Part shown: positions 1 through 9,302 of the stretch, one piece after another
Layout: every line of letters begins with the position of its first letter
Position numbering within the stretch: the stretch's first letter is position 1
Source of the DNA: Bradymonadales bacterium
GTDB lineage: Bacteria; Myxococcota_A; Bradymonadia; JAFGEP01
Length of the DNA stretch: 64,000 nucleotides
Direction of reading: 5' to 3'
NCBI GenBank assembly: GCA_016931535.1
Contig: JAFGEP010000106.1
Span: 1 to 64,000 of the forward strand
Position numbers and translations under genes: made by a program
The notes under the pieces: model-generated
Databases searched by the model: none
Seen by the model: the letters and a program-made list of their open reading frames with translations, nothing else
What the model was told of the DNA's origin: nothing

Positions 1-192
1 ACGGGCACCGACCGCCCCGCAGCCCGCGGTGACGGCCCCGGTTGTGCCACGGGCACCGACCGCCCCGCAGCCCGCGGTGACGGCCCCCGTTGTGCTGCCG
101 GCCCAGGCAGCCCAGCAGCCCGAGGCGGAGGCCCCGGTAGTGCCGCCGGCCCAGGCAGCCCAGCCGCCCGAGGCGGAAGCCCCGGTTGTCTC
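1..192 (+). repeat. 48-bp in-frame tandem repeat
   Basis: Positions 1-48 and 49-96 are almost identical 48-bp units encoding R-A-P-T-A-P-Q-P-A-V-T-A-P-V-V-P. The following units (about 97-144 and 145-192) keep the period but diverge into A-Q-A-A-Q-x-P-E-A-E-A-P-V-V. The array starts before the window, so the copy number is unknown. Confidence 0.85.
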
Positions 193-2026
193 TCAGCAAC
201 CTGTGCTGGCCGAAGGGACTATCAGAAGGTCTGCCCAGCCAACCCCAACCGCGCAACCGGCGGTGGCAGTGCCATCCCCGGCACGACCGACACCGGCTGT
301 GGTGCCACCGCCGGCTCCGGAGCGACCGGTTCCGGCTGGTAAGTCCGAAGGAGAGGGGGTGGTCCCGCCCTTACCTGTCGGGCAAGCGGCTGTCGGGGAG
401 TCTGCCGTTCCACAGCCAGCGATGGCGCAGCCTGGCGCTTCGGGGCAAGCTGCGCCAGTCGGGCTGGTGACCCGAAGCGATCGCAGATCGCCTCAGCCGA
501 CCCCTCTCGCTCATCCACCTGCGGTTATGGCAACCGACGTTTCCTCACAATGGACGGCAGCACCGAGTGCGCCGCTGGTCGGTCCGTCTGCGGAGGGAGC
601 ACCGATCTCGTCCATAGCGTCGGACGTGGAGGGGATGGCGGCTCAAGAACAGCCAGAAGAGGAGGTCTCGTCCCCGTCTGGTGCAATGCCCGAGGAGATT
701 GGACCGGTAGGTTTCGAGTCCCTGGAACCGATACCGGAGCAACCCGCTTCGGGCAAGGTTTCAACTCCGATATCGATGGCGGAGCAGCCCAAGGCGGTGG
801 CGATGGACCTGGCGGCACGGATTGAAGCTGCGCTGGCTGAACCGGATGCGTTGCTCGACATGGAGGGTGACCGCAACGATCGCCTGGCAGAAGAGCAGTT
901 GTTGCCGGATGTGGATTACTTGGTGGAGGAATCGGCGCTGCCAGAGCTGGAGCCGATCCCGGTGGAGGAGATGGCCGGAATCGAGCCGATGGATGGGGAG
1001 AAGCTATCCACCCTGGAGACCATCGCGGTACAGGGGATGATGGAAGCCGAGCGAGCCGCCAGCGGAGAGCGTCCGGCCTTCATTTTCCCGGCTTCGGAAC
1101 AGGAGCCGGGGGAAGAGGAGATGCGAGACGAGGACTTCGAGCGGGCTTTCCTGTCGCCCTCGGAAGGGCCCCTGCAGCCGCTGGAGGCTCCGGAGTTACC
1201 ACCGGTCGACCAGGAGATGCTGGACACCGGTCGCGCCACCACCGCCGACCATTTTGCCATCTGGGATTTCACCGGTGACCTGGATCAGCTGGTTCCCCCT
1301 GCGATCCAGGAGGAGAGTTTCGAGCGGAGGCCGAGCCAGACGATGCGATCGGAACCGGCCGGTATGTCCAACCGATCGACGTGGCCTCGTGAGCCCAGTC
1401 GGTCCGATGCAGCGGGCCAGGTTGGTCAGACTGTTGTAGGGCGGCCTCTGGACGAGAAAAATCGAACCGCGGAGCGGAGGGAACCGCAGACCTCCCAACC
1501 GGAGCGCTCCGAGGTGACCAGCACCTCACCGGGCCGTCCTTCGCCTGCCATCAAGGCCCAACAGCAGGAGGCGGGTGCCAAGGAGGTGACACCGCCGCCC
1601 GTTTTTTCGAGGGAAAGGCCAAGCTCGGGCATGACCGAGGCCGCACCCGGGCCAAGCCCTCTGTTCGAAGAGACACCGCCTCCGACGACCGGCAAGCGGG
1701 GACGGTCGTTCTTCTACAACGAGGAAGGGGTCAGCCGGGAAGAGGCGATCACCCCGGTCGGTCTTCCGGTGGTGTACGATCTGGCGAAACCCATCGAGGA
1801 TTCGGGGCCAGAGCAGAACCAGGAGGACACGGAGCAGCCAGCCCTTGGTTCGGAGGGCGAGAAGCGGTTCTCTCGGAGTGGATCGGGGGTTCAGCCCGCG
1901 CCAGGTGGGGGGGAGGAACAGACGACCCGGAGCGGGGAACGGTACGTGCGCTGGACCGGCCTGCAGACGGGCCAGAGTCGCGTTCCACCGACCGGCAAGG
2001 AGGGTCAGGGTCAGCCGGAGGAGTGA
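2..2026 (+). CDS. Pro/Ala/Glu-rich low-complexity protein, C-terminal part (5' end outside window)
   Basis: The reading frame is open from the left edge, so the N-terminus is missing. The visible 674 residues are dominated by Pro, Ala, Glu, Gln and Val, with no hydrophobic segment and no domain I recognise. The first residues are tandem 16-residue units (R-A-P-T-A-P-Q-P-A-V type) encoded by 48-bp repeats. The middle part is very acidic and the tail is Gly/Ser/Glu-rich, typical of an intrinsically disordered cytoplasmic linker protein. It lies 17 nt from the end of the convergent yraN. Function is not recognisable. A scaffold role linked to the neighbouring Glt-like genes is only a guess. Confidence 0.6.
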   Translation, partial: RAPTAPQPAVTAPVVPRAPTAPQPAVTAPVVLPAQAAQQPEAEAPVVPPAQAAQPPEAEAPVVSQQPVLAEGTIRRSAQPTPTAQPAVAVPSPARPTPAVVPPPAPERPVPAGKSEGEGVVPPLPVGQAAVGESAVPQPAMAQPGASGQAAPVGLVTRSDRRSPQPTPLAHPPAVMATDVSSQWTAAPSAPLVGPSAEGAPISSIASDVEGMAAQEQPEEEVSSPSGAMPEEIGPVGFESLEPIPEQPASGKVSTPISMAEQPKAVAMDLAARIEAALAEPDALLDMEGDRNDRLAEEQLLPDVDYLVEESALPELEPIPVEEMAGIEPMDGEKLSTLETIAVQGMMEAERAASGERPAFIFPASEQEPGEEEMRDEDFERAFLSPSEGPLQPLEAPELPPVDQEMLDTGRATTADHFAIWDFTGDLDQLVPPAIQEESFERRPSQTMRSEPAGMSNRSTWPREPSRSDAAGQVGQTVVGRPLDEKNRTAERREPQTSQPERSEVTSTSPGRPSPAIKAQQQEAGAKEVTPPPVFSRERPSSGMTEAAPGPSPLFEETPPPTTGKRGRSFFYNEEGVSREEAITPVGLPVVYDLAKPIEDSGPEQNQEDTEQPALGSEGEKRFSRSGSGVQPAPGGGEEQTTRSGERYVRWTGLQTGQSRVPPTGKEGQGQPEE

Positions 2027-2043
2027 GACGGCTGGCCGGATGG

Positions 2044-2403
2044 CTACAGTGCGTCCTCGAGGTGCTCGATCAGAGCCGAACCCGGACCGAGAGTGATGGC
2101 GACGACATCGATGCGGATGTCGGCATCGGGTCCGAGCCCTGTACACTCCAAGTAGTCCTCGACCGCGCGCCGCACGCGGCGGCGTTTGTCTGCCCCGATC
2201 GAGTCGATGGGGGAGATGCCATCGTCCGACCACCGGGATCGGACCTCGACGAACACCCAGAGCCTGCCCAATCTGGCGACCAGGTCGATCTCTCCGCGCC
2301 CTGTTCGGATGTTGGTCTCCTGGATATCCAGGCCGGCAAGTCGAAGGTATTCGGCAGCGAGCTTTTCTGCGGCCAGGCCGTACTGAACCTTGTTTTTCGC
2401 CAT
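2044..2403 (-). CDS. yraN: YraN/UPF0102 family endonuclease-like protein
   Basis: This 119-residue protein has the usual length and signature of UPF0102. The segment G-R-G-E-I-D-L-V-A-R, then the strand W-V-F-V-E-V-R-S-R, reproduces the E-I-D...E-V-(K/R) core of the RecB/Holliday-resolvase-like nuclease fold. The N-terminal G-x-x-A-E-x-x-A-x-x-Y-L helix is also typical. The family is widespread and its biochemical role is poorly established. The gene is convergent with the upstream Pro-rich gene and divergent from the Glt-like operon. Start ATG is at 2403. Confidence 0.92.
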   Translation of the reverse strand: MAKNKVQYGLAAEKLAAEYLRLAGLDIQETNIRTGRGEIDLVARLGRLWVFVEVRSRWSDDGISPIDSIGADKRRRVRRAVEDYLECTGLGPDADIRIDVVAITLGPGSALIEHLEDAL

Positions 2404-2531
2404 GACGCCCTCGTCGTGGTGGGATGAGCCGATGGCATGGTTGCCACCGACATCATCGGTCAGATGTCAGATCCATTGCAGACCTGTGTAGTTTCCGCGA
2501 GGATAGTGGGTGTTGTGGGTCGGGGGCGTGA

Positions 2532-2561
2532 TTGACACTTCGACACAGCCGACGATAGAAT
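2532..2561 (+). promoter_or_regulatory. Sigma-70-like promoter of the Glt-like operon
   Basis: TTGACA at 2532-2537 and TAGAAT at 2556-2561 are separated by 18 bp. The start codon lies 62 bp further on (2623). The -35 is perfect and the -10 has one mismatch to consensus. It sits in the divergent gap with yraN and reads toward the TPR operon. Confidence 0.6.
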
Positions 2562-2622
2562 GCAGCGAACAGGCCCAGTTGCTGTGTTGGACAGGCGCGA
2601 ACTGCGAGGAAAGGGGAGTGCG

Positions 2623-4263
2623 ATGAGTGCTCGTTTCAAGGAGAAGAAGCCGCGTTATTCTCGGGTCTCGGCGGTGGTGGCTGCCCTGGTATTCCTGGTG
2701 CTCCCGTTCTATCCAGCCAGGGGCCAGGAGACGGAGACCTTCGAGCCGGAGTTTTTCCCCCTTCCGGGGGCCGATGCGGCGACTCCGGCGGGGCAACGGC
2801 TCCAGCAAGGGTTGACTTACTATGAACAGGGCAACTTCGCTGCTGCCAGTCACCTATTCTACCTAGTGTACAGCGATCCGGACAGCAGCGATACCCTGCG
2901 CTATCGGGCCACTTACGAGCTTGGCCGGGCGATGTATCGGCTCGGGCTGTATTACCCGTCACTCTACTTCCTGGAAGAGATCGTGACCGAGGGTGCTACC
3001 CACCCCTTCTTCATCACCGCGTTGCCTTGGCTGTTGCGGCTGGCCCGCCGGCTGCCGGGTGAGCCCGACCTGTTGGAGCGCATCTCCCAGTACAGCGACT
3101 ACTTCCCCGACCAGATCGAGGAGAAGTACCGTGATCAGCTGGCCTTTCTGGTGGGGAGGTACTACTACACGCGCGGGCTGTTGGACGATGCCTGGCTCTG
3201 GTTCGAATTCATCTCACCCGCGAGCCGCTACTACCCGCAGGCTCGATACCTTCAGGGGATGACCCACATTCAGCAGTACGAGGGGCAGCCGGCGGTGGAT
3301 GCCTTTCAGGACGTGGTCGTGTACGTCCTGCAGGGCGACGATCGCGACACCGAGGCCCGCAAGCTGGCCGAGATGGCTCTTCTGGCCATTGCGCGCACCT
3401 TCTACTCCACCGGGGAGTACGAGAAAGCGATCGAGTACTACGACCAGCTACCCTCCAGCAGCCGCTACTGGCTAGATGCCTTGTTCGAGAAGGCCTGGGC
3501 GCTGTTCCAGTTGGAGGAGTACAACCGATCCCTGGGCAACTTGCACAGCCTCAACTCCCCCTTCTTCAACGACGAGTTTTACCCCGAAGGGATGTACCTG
3601 CAGGCGGTGATCTTCTTTCGGAACTGCGGCTACAACGCGGTCCGGGAAACCATCGAGGAGTATAACCTGGAATACCGGCCGCTCTACAACCAGATCGCGG
3701 ATGCGGTGAGGTCCTTCGGCACCGACGAGGAGTTCTACCGGTTGATCGCGGAGATCCGGGGCGAGCAGGAGCGCGACTTCTCCCCACAGCTGCAGCGCCT
3801 GCTCAACGCCGCCATCTCCGATCGGACGGTCCAGGATGCGGTGGCCTACGTGGAGGAGATGGATCGCGAGCTGATCCGGATCCAGTCGATGGCGCAGAAC
3901 GAAGCGGCCTGGGTCAACTCCAGCGTTGTGGATGAGATCCTGCAGGGCACCGAGCTGGCCCGGAACCTGGGTGAGACCCGAGCGGGAGAGCTGGTCCGGA
4001 TCAGGGTTTCTCGGGCCAGCAACCAACTGAACGAGCTGATGAGCCGGTCGGAAGCGATTCTGGTGGAGACCGACCTGATGGAGCACGCCGTGATCGACGC
4101 GCGACTGAGACAGGAGCTGAACCTGTCGGACACCGGCCTTTTGCCTCCACCGACCGACCAGGAGCATCTGCTGTGGCACTTCGCCGGGGAGTATTGGCGC
4201 GATGAACTTGGTTCTTACTGGTATGCGATCCGATCGCGCTGTAGTGAAGTGGGACTGAAATGA
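2623..4263 (+). CDS. Exported TPR-like repeat protein, first gene of Glt-like operon (GltC-like)
   Basis: A 546-residue protein. I chose ATG 2623 because GGAAAGGGGAG lies just upstream and residues 1-35 then form a signal peptide (basic start, hydrophobic V-V-A-A-L-V-F-L-V-L, cleavage near A-R-G-Q). The mature part is helical with recurrent Tyr/Ala/Leu TPR-like motifs such as Y-Y-E-Q-G-N-F-A-A-A and Y-S-T-G-E-Y-E-K-A-I-E-Y-Y. It would act as a periplasmic scaffold. Its stop overlaps the start of the next TPR gene (ATGA). Order and size (TPR about 550, TPR about 1100, TPR lipoprotein, small exported protein, FHA/TonB-like) resemble gltC-gltD-gltE-gltF-gltG of the myxobacterial gliding complex. 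That assignment is inference from order and domains. Confidence 0.8.
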   Translation: MSARFKEKKPRYSRVSAVVAALVFLVLPFYPARGQETETFEPEFFPLPGADAATPAGQRLQQGLTYYEQGNFAAASHLFYLVYSDPDSSDTLRYRATYELGRAMYRLGLYYPSLYFLEEIVTEGATHPFFITALPWLLRLARRLPGEPDLLERISQYSDYFPDQIEEKYRDQLAFLVGRYYYTRGLLDDAWLWFEFISPASRYYPQARYLQGMTHIQQYEGQPAVDAFQDVVVYVLQGDDRDTEARKLAEMALLAIARTFYSTGEYEKAIEYYDQLPSSSRYWLDALFEKAWALFQLEEYNRSLGNLHSLNSPFFNDEFYPEGMYLQAVIFFRNCGYNAVRETIEEYNLEYRPLYNQIADAVRSFGTDEEFYRLIAEIRGEQERDFSPQLQRLLNAAISDRTVQDAVAYVEEMDRELIRIQSMAQNEAAWVNSSVVDEILQGTELARNLGETRAGELVRIRVSRASNQLNELMSRSEAILVETDLMEHAVIDARLRQELNLSDTGLLPPPTDQEHLLWHFAGEYWRDELGSYWYAIRSRCSEVGLK

Positions 4264-7200
4264 AAATCAACCATCGGCACAATCGGCGAACGTGGTGGCG
4301 CGCGCTGGAGGGGGCCTCGAGCGCCTTGCTTCTGCTGGCGGCCGCGCTTTTGCCCTCGGCCCCTGCGCTGGCTCAGCTCGAATCCTCCTACCAGGAGGTG
4401 GAGGTCCAGGCGGTGGGGGAGGAGCGGGTGGAGGAGCAGGGCCCGAGCGCCCGCGAGGAGCTGGGCAGCCAGACCCGGGCGACGGCCCGCTGGTTCGAGC
4501 AGATGCTGGACTTGAGCGAGCTGGAGCGGCTCGATGCGGCCATACACCGGCTGAGAAACCTGGTGGACCAGACCCCGCATGGCAGCAGCGAGGCGGCCAA
4601 CTACAGCTACCGGCTGGCCGAGCTGTACTACCGGAAAGCCCGCCTGTTCGAGCAACGGGCCTATGACCGGATGGATCAGGCCTATGCCGTCCGCGAGGTC
4701 AACCCGGCTCAAGCCCAGCAGTACGAGCTGAGATCGCAGGACGACCTGGAGCAGAGCGATCGGAACGCAGCCCTGGCCATCGACGTGTACGCCGACCTCT
4801 ACCAGAACTACCGGGGCATCTACCCGGCGATGGACGCAGTGCTCTTCTACCTGGGGAGCACGCTCTCCCAGCTGGGCCGCAACGAGGATGCCCTGGACTT
4901 CTTCCAGGAGCTGGCCAACGACTACCCCAACAGCCCGTTCATGCCCCAGGCCCTGCTGGCCTTCGGAGAGTACTACTTCCAGGCGGGTGATGCCGAACAG
5001 GCGCAGCTGTTCTACAATGCCGTGACCGAGTTCCCCGAATCCAGCATCTACCCTTACGCCCTCTACCAGGAAGCCTGGTGCTACTACAACTTGGGCCAGT
5101 CCGAGCAGGCTATCCAGCGCCTGCTCGATTCCATCGCCGCCTCGGCGGGTGACGCTCCCGGGGCCATTCGGATGCGCAACCTGGCGCTGCAGAACCTCGC
5201 GCTGTTCTACGTCGAGGTGGGCAGCGCCGCCAGTGCCTTCGGTTTCCTGGAGCAGGTGGCACCTGACCGCGTCATGGAGCTGGCCGCGCTGATCGCCCGC
5301 ATCTACAGCGAAGATGGCAACTACGAGGAGGGCAACACCCTGTACCGAGAGCTGATCGCCCGCAATCGGGACAGCTTCTCGGTGATGGAATACCAGTACG
5401 AGATCGTCCAGAACACCATCCCCAGTGGCGACGAAGAGTCCATCGTGCGAGAGGTCCGCCGGCTGGTCGAGCTGTTCTCCTCGGCTCAGCAGTATCCGGA
5501 CGCCGATCCCGCCAGCATCAACCAGCAACGGGAACGGATCGAATACCTGGTACGCCGCCTGGCGACCACCTACCATCGAGACGCACGGGTCACCCGCAAC
5601 CCCACCCTCTACGCACTGGCCTACAACCTGTACGAAGACTACATCAACCACTTCCGCCAGGATGCCAGCCCCGAGACCGCCTACACCATGAGCTTCTACT
5701 ACGCCGAGCTCCTCTATCGGCACGAGCGCTACGCCGACGCGGCCCACATGTGGGAGGACTGCCTGAGTATCAATCCGCAGGGCGAGTACAACGAGGAGGC
5801 CATCTACAAGGCGGTGCTCTCCTATACCCACCTGGTCGACCTGGAAACCACCGTCCAGGTGGCCATGCCCCAGGTAGACCCCGAAGCGCAGCCCACTGGC
5901 GAGCTCCCCCAGATCCAGCCGATCGAGCTGCCCGAGGAGATGCAGCGGCTGGTGCAGGCTGCCGACCGATACATCGGGCTTGATCCCCCCCCCCAGTACG
6001 CCGTGGAGGTGAAGTATGTGGCAGCCCGCGTGCTGTACGACTACGCGCACCTGAACGAAGCGGTCGAGCGATTCGGTGACATCGCGTTGACCTACCACGA
6101 CGTGGACCCCGAACGGAGCCGGGTCAGCGCCGAGCTGCTGCTGGACTCGCTGGCTGCCCTCCAGGATTTCCAGCGCATGGAGGAGTGGGTCAACCGGCTG
6201 CGCGCCTCGCCCCTCAATCGAGGCGAGTTCGCCCCCCGCCTGAGCTCGCTGGGCCAGACCATCAGCTTCGGCCAGTGTCGGAATGTCCAGCTGACGGGCC
6301 AGCTGGAACAGGCCGGATTGTGCTACTTCGACTTCTTCCGCGAGTACTCGGACAGCGAGATGGTGGACCGGGCCCTGTACAACGCAGCCCTCTGCTTCGA
6401 CGAGGTGCAGATGATCGCCCGTGCCATCCGGGTGCGCGAGCTCCTTATCGAGTTCCGCCCCGACTCGGACCTGATTCCCGAGACGATGTTCACCCTGGGC
6501 CGTTCCTTCCACCGTCTGGCGCTCTACCGCTCCGCCAGCGAGTACTACGAGCGCTACGGACGGGAGCACCCCCAGGCCGACAACGCCATGGAAGCGTTGG
6601 CCAACGCGGCCATCTTTCGCCAGGGGCTCGGAGAGTATGACCAGGCCATCGCCATCTACCAGGCCATCATCCGGCAGTTCAGCCGGGCCCATCCCCGGGA
6701 GGCAGCCGAGGCCTTCTACCAGATCGCTGCCATCCACCTGAAGCGGGGGCAGAACACCGAGGCGCTCGAGGAGTTCCAGGAGTACCTCTCCGAGTGGGCC
6801 CGACGCGGTCACCCCGGACGAGCCATCGAGGCGGACACCCGGGTGGGGGTGCTGTTGTGGGAGAGCCGGCGGGATCGAGCCATCGAGCGGTTCGTGAGCG
6901 CCCTGGATCGGTACAACAACCTGTCCGAAGAAGACCGGTCGTCGCTGTTGCCGCCTTCGCTGGATGCCGCCGCCGAGGCGCGATTCATGCTGGGAGAGGA
7001 TATCTTCCGCCAGTTTAGCGCCATCACCATCGAGGGCAACGAGCGACAAGCCCAGGAACGCTTGCGCCAGAAGTACGACATGGGCAACCAGGCGGGCCAG
7101 GTGTACGCTCAGGTCGAGCGGTTCCAGCGCCCAGGGTGGTCCATCGCGGCCTTCACCAGGCTAGGGCAGCTCTACCACGAGTTCTACGAGGCGGTGCACG

Positions 7201-7610
7201 ACGCTCCCATCCCCAGGGGGATGTCCGTCGAGGTCGAAGAAGCCTACCGAAGCATGATCGAGGAACAGATGACGGAGGTGCGCGAGCAGGCGATCACCAA
7301 CTACCACACCGCCCTGGACATCGCCAGGACAGCGGGCTGGTTCAACGAGTACAGCACCCTGGCGGAGCGGAACCTGGCGATACTGGACCCCTCCTTCCGG
7401 GCTGCCGCCGAGGTCCGTGCCCAACCCGGCTTCGAGTCCCACCCCGTCTTCCGCACCGAGTATCGGACCACCCTTTCCGCCGACGAGGAGGGGGTAGAAG
7501 AAGAGACGGAGGAAACGGCGGAAGAAGAGCTCCTCGGCGAGCTTGATCCCCAGTCCGAGCCCGCGGCGCAATCGACCCCGACACCTAGCGTTTCGGAGGT
7601 GAGACCATGA
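4260..7610 (+). CDS. Large periplasmic TPR protein (GltD/AgmU-like)
   Basis: A 1116-residue protein that starts within the stop codon of the previous gene (ATGA) and is therefore translationally coupled. Residues 1-40 form a signal peptide (basic stretch, then L-L-L-L-A-A-A-L-L-P, cleavage after A-L-A-Q). The rest is a long series of TPR-like helices (L-A-E-L-Y-Y-R-K-A, A-L-L-A-F-G-E-Y-Y-F-Q-A-G-D-A-E-Q-A, Y-D-Q-A-I-A-I-Y-Q-A-I) ending in an acidic tail rich in Glu. Myxobacterial GltD (AgmU) is likewise a very large periplasmic TPR protein of the motility/trans-envelope complex. Equivalence is inferred from size, export and order. No catalytic motif is seen. Confidence 0.82.
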   Translation: MKINHRHNRRTWWRALEGASSALLLLAAALLPSAPALAQLESSYQEVEVQAVGEERVEEQGPSAREELGSQTRATARWFEQMLDLSELERLDAAIHRLRNLVDQTPHGSSEAANYSYRLAELYYRKARLFEQRAYDRMDQAYAVREVNPAQAQQYELRSQDDLEQSDRNAALAIDVYADLYQNYRGIYPAMDAVLFYLGSTLSQLGRNEDALDFFQELANDYPNSPFMPQALLAFGEYYFQAGDAEQAQLFYNAVTEFPESSIYPYALYQEAWCYYNLGQSEQAIQRLLDSIAASAGDAPGAIRMRNLALQNLALFYVEVGSAASAFGFLEQVAPDRVMELAALIARIYSEDGNYEEGNTLYRELIARNRDSFSVMEYQYEIVQNTIPSGDEESIVREVRRLVELFSSAQQYPDADPASINQQRERIEYLVRRLATTYHRDARVTRNPTLYALAYNLYEDYINHFRQDASPETAYTMSFYYAELLYRHERYADAAHMWEDCLSINPQGEYNEEAIYKAVLSYTHLVDLETTVQVAMPQVDPEAQPTGELPQIQPIELPEEMQRLVQAADRYIGLDPPPQYAVEVKYVAARVLYDYAHLNEAVERFGDIALTYHDVDPERSRVSAELLLDSLAALQDFQRMEEWVNRLRASPLNRGEFAPRLSSLGQTISFGQCRNVQLTGQLEQAGLCYFDFFREYSDSEMVDRALYNAALCFDEVQMIARAIRVRELLIEFRPDSDLIPETMFTLGRSFHRLALYRSASEYYERYGREHPQADNAMEALANAAIFRQGLGEYDQAIAIYQAIIRQFSRAHPREAAEAFYQIAAIHLKRGQNTEALEEFQEYLSEWARRGHPGRAIEADTRVGVLLWESRRDRAIERFVSALDRYNNLSEEDRSSLLPPSLDAAAEARFMLGEDIFRQFSAITIEGNERQAQERLRQKYDMGNQAGQVYAQVERFQRPGWSIAAFTRLGQLYHEFYEAVHDAPIPRGMSVEVEEAYRSMIEEQMTEVREQAITNYHTALDIARTAGWFNEYSTLAERNLAILDPSFRAAAEVRAQPGFESHPVFRTEYRTTLSADEEGVEEETEETAEEELLGELDPQSEPAAQSTPTPSVSEVRP

Positions 7611-8875
7611 GCACCAGACGCTTGAGAACCCTGGCATGGTCGGTATGGCTGGTGTGCGCGCTGGCGCTGGCCGGCTGCCCCTCTCCCGACCGCCAGGTGC
7701 GCGACGACCAGACCGCCGGCCGCCCCGAACGAGGGGTGGCGACCTCCGTCCAGGCCGAGGACGATTTCCAGAACGCCGCCCAGCTATGGGCCCAGGGAGA
7801 TCCCCTCAGCTACTCGAGGGTGCAGGACCTGCTCGAGTCCGCCGTGGAAAAGGACGCCAGCATGGCCGTCGCCTGGTTCAACCTGGGGGTGGTCCGGGAG
7901 GCGATGGGAGATCGGTCCGGTGCCACCGAGGCCTATCGCCGATCCAACGCCGCCGACCCCGACAATGTCAACGGACTGGCCAACATCGGGGCGATGTTGC
8001 TGGAGGAAGAGCAGGTGGCCCAGGCCGAGCAGCTCCTGCTCCAGGTGATCGAGGCCCAGCAGTTCCATCCCGAGGCCAACCTGAATCTGGCCAGCATCCA
8101 CCGACAGCGGGCCCGACAGGGTGATTTTGTCAACCGGGAGGAGGCCGACCAGGCCATCAACCACATCCGCATGTCGCTGGCAGGCGATGCCATGAATGTC
8201 CACGCCTATGAGACGCTGGCAGCGGTCTACTTCGACCTCCAGCAGTACTCGTTGGCCCGCCTGGTCTGCGTCAACGCCATCACCCTGGAGCTGGACTCCA
8301 CCGATCTGCGGAACCGTCTGGGCCTCATCGCGCTGGCAGACAACGATGTCACCACCGCCTATGCCCAGTTTCGCCAGGCCATCACCAAGGATGAACGCAA
8401 CCTGGACGCCCTGATGAACCTGGGCGCCATCGCCCTCAACTACCGCGACTACGATGGAGCCTTCCAGGCCTTCGACCGCGCTTTGGCGCTCCGGCCGGAC
8501 AATGCCGAGATCATGCTCTCCCGAGCGGTGGCGCTGCGCGGACTGGAGGACTACGAAGGAGCCGAGCAGGGGTACCAGGCGGTCCTGGCCCTCGAGCCGG
8601 GCAACCTCCAGGCCATGTACAACCTGGCCATCCTGTACCAGGAGTACCTGGCGGACTACGACGCGGCACTGACCTGGTATGAGAACTACCTCCGGCAGGA
8701 TCCTGGGAGGCGAAGCGAGCAGGCTTCCGATGTACAGACCCGCATCGATCTGACCCGGCAGTTGATCGAAATCCGGCAGATGTACGGCGAACAACCGACC
8801 GGTCCTGCCCAGGAGGAGCAACCGCCAGAACCACCGGCACCCGAGGATCAACAGGATTTTTCCACACCGGATTGA
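7607..8875 (+). CDS. TPR-repeat lipoprotein (GltE-like)
   Basis: A 422-residue protein that again overlaps its upstream neighbour by ATGA. Residues 1-24 are a lipoprotein signal with lipobox L-A-G-C (Cys 24). At least six clear TPR units follow (A-W-F-N-L-G-V-V-R-E, A-L-M-N-L-G-A-I-A-L-N-Y-R-D-Y, A-M-Y-N-L-A-I-L-Y-Q-E). The tail is Pro/Glu/Gln-rich. In the Glt-type complex a TPR lipoprotein (GltE) follows the large TPR protein, which matches here. It is probably anchored in the outer membrane and acts as a protein-protein scaffold. Confidence 0.85.
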   Translation: MSTRRLRTLAWSVWLVCALALAGCPSPDRQVRDDQTAGRPERGVATSVQAEDDFQNAAQLWAQGDPLSYSRVQDLLESAVEKDASMAVAWFNLGVVREAMGDRSGATEAYRRSNAADPDNVNGLANIGAMLLEEEQVAQAEQLLLQVIEAQQFHPEANLNLASIHRQRARQGDFVNREEADQAINHIRMSLAGDAMNVHAYETLAAVYFDLQQYSLARLVCVNAITLELDSTDLRNRLGLIALADNDVTTAYAQFRQAITKDERNLDALMNLGAIALNYRDYDGAFQAFDRALALRPDNAEIMLSRAVALRGLEDYEGAEQGYQAVLALEPGNLQAMYNLAILYQEYLADYDAALTWYENYLRQDPGRRSEQASDVQTRIDLTRQLIEIRQMYGEQPTGPAQEEQPPEPPAPEDQQDFSTPD

Positions 8876-8973
8876 AAGAGGGGGGGCGAAGAGCCGGCCC
8901 GATCGGCACCTGTTCCCGACGACCGGGCGAGAAGGCAGAAAAAAAAAGGAACCGCTGTTGGTTGCCGATGTCC

Positions 8974-8996
8974 TATACTATGTCTGTGGGGACATA
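8974..8996 (+). promoter_or_regulatory. Possible -10 element and small palindrome ahead of the GltF-like gene
   Basis: TATACT at 8974-8979 is a good -10 hexamer but no convincing -35 is found. It runs into an inverted repeat TATGTC (8979-8984) / GACATA (8991-8996) with a 6-nt spacer, placed like an operator over the start region. The start codon is at 9014. Confidence 0.35.
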
Positions 8997-9013
8997 AACA
9001 CAGGGGTACGACG

Positions 9014-9262
9014 ATGAAAAACTTGCGCTGGCTGCTGGTGCCAGCCACTCTCTTGCTGGCCTCGCCGCTGTGGGCACAAGACACCCCCAGCGGGGAGCTG
9101 CGGGAACGCACCTATGACTTCGCGGACGATGTGGTCGAGGGAGAGCTTGTCAGGCCGGATGGAGAGCTGATCGAGGGGCAGATCCATGGCATGGGATCCA
9201 GCCTCATCACGATTCGACAGCATTTCATCGACAAGATGATCGAGTCGGTGGAGGATCTGTAG
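9014..9262 (+). CDS. Small exported protein (GltF-like)
   Basis: An 82-residue protein with an N-terminal signal peptide (residues 1-22, ending L-W-A-Q). The short mature part contains F-A-D-D-V-V-E-G-E-L-V-R-P-D-G-E and ends I-I-D-K-M-I-like (F-I-D-K-M-I-E-S-V-E-D-L). From memory, small proteins with an F-x-D-D-x-V-x-G-E-L-x-R-P-D-G-E block sit beside AgmX/PglI genes in myxobacteria, so I call it GltF-like on position and this block. It is 40 nt upstream of the FHA/AgmX gene and probably cotranscribed. Confidence 0.65.
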   Translation: MKNLRWLLVPATLLLASPLWAQDTPSGELRERTYDFADDVVEGELVRPDGELIEGQIHGMGSSLITIRQHFIDKMIESVEDL

Positions 9263-9302
9263 GCGGCAACCATCCGCCCGCGGTGTGGACGGAGCGATGC
9301 AA

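Noticed and set aside
4215..7049. Long minus-strand frame of 944 codons opposite the large TPR gene
   Set aside because: It mirrors the codon pattern of the plus-strand TPR gene, gives a low-complexity Val/Gly/Leu/Gln protein without domains, and has no ribosome site. It is a high-GC antisense shadow.
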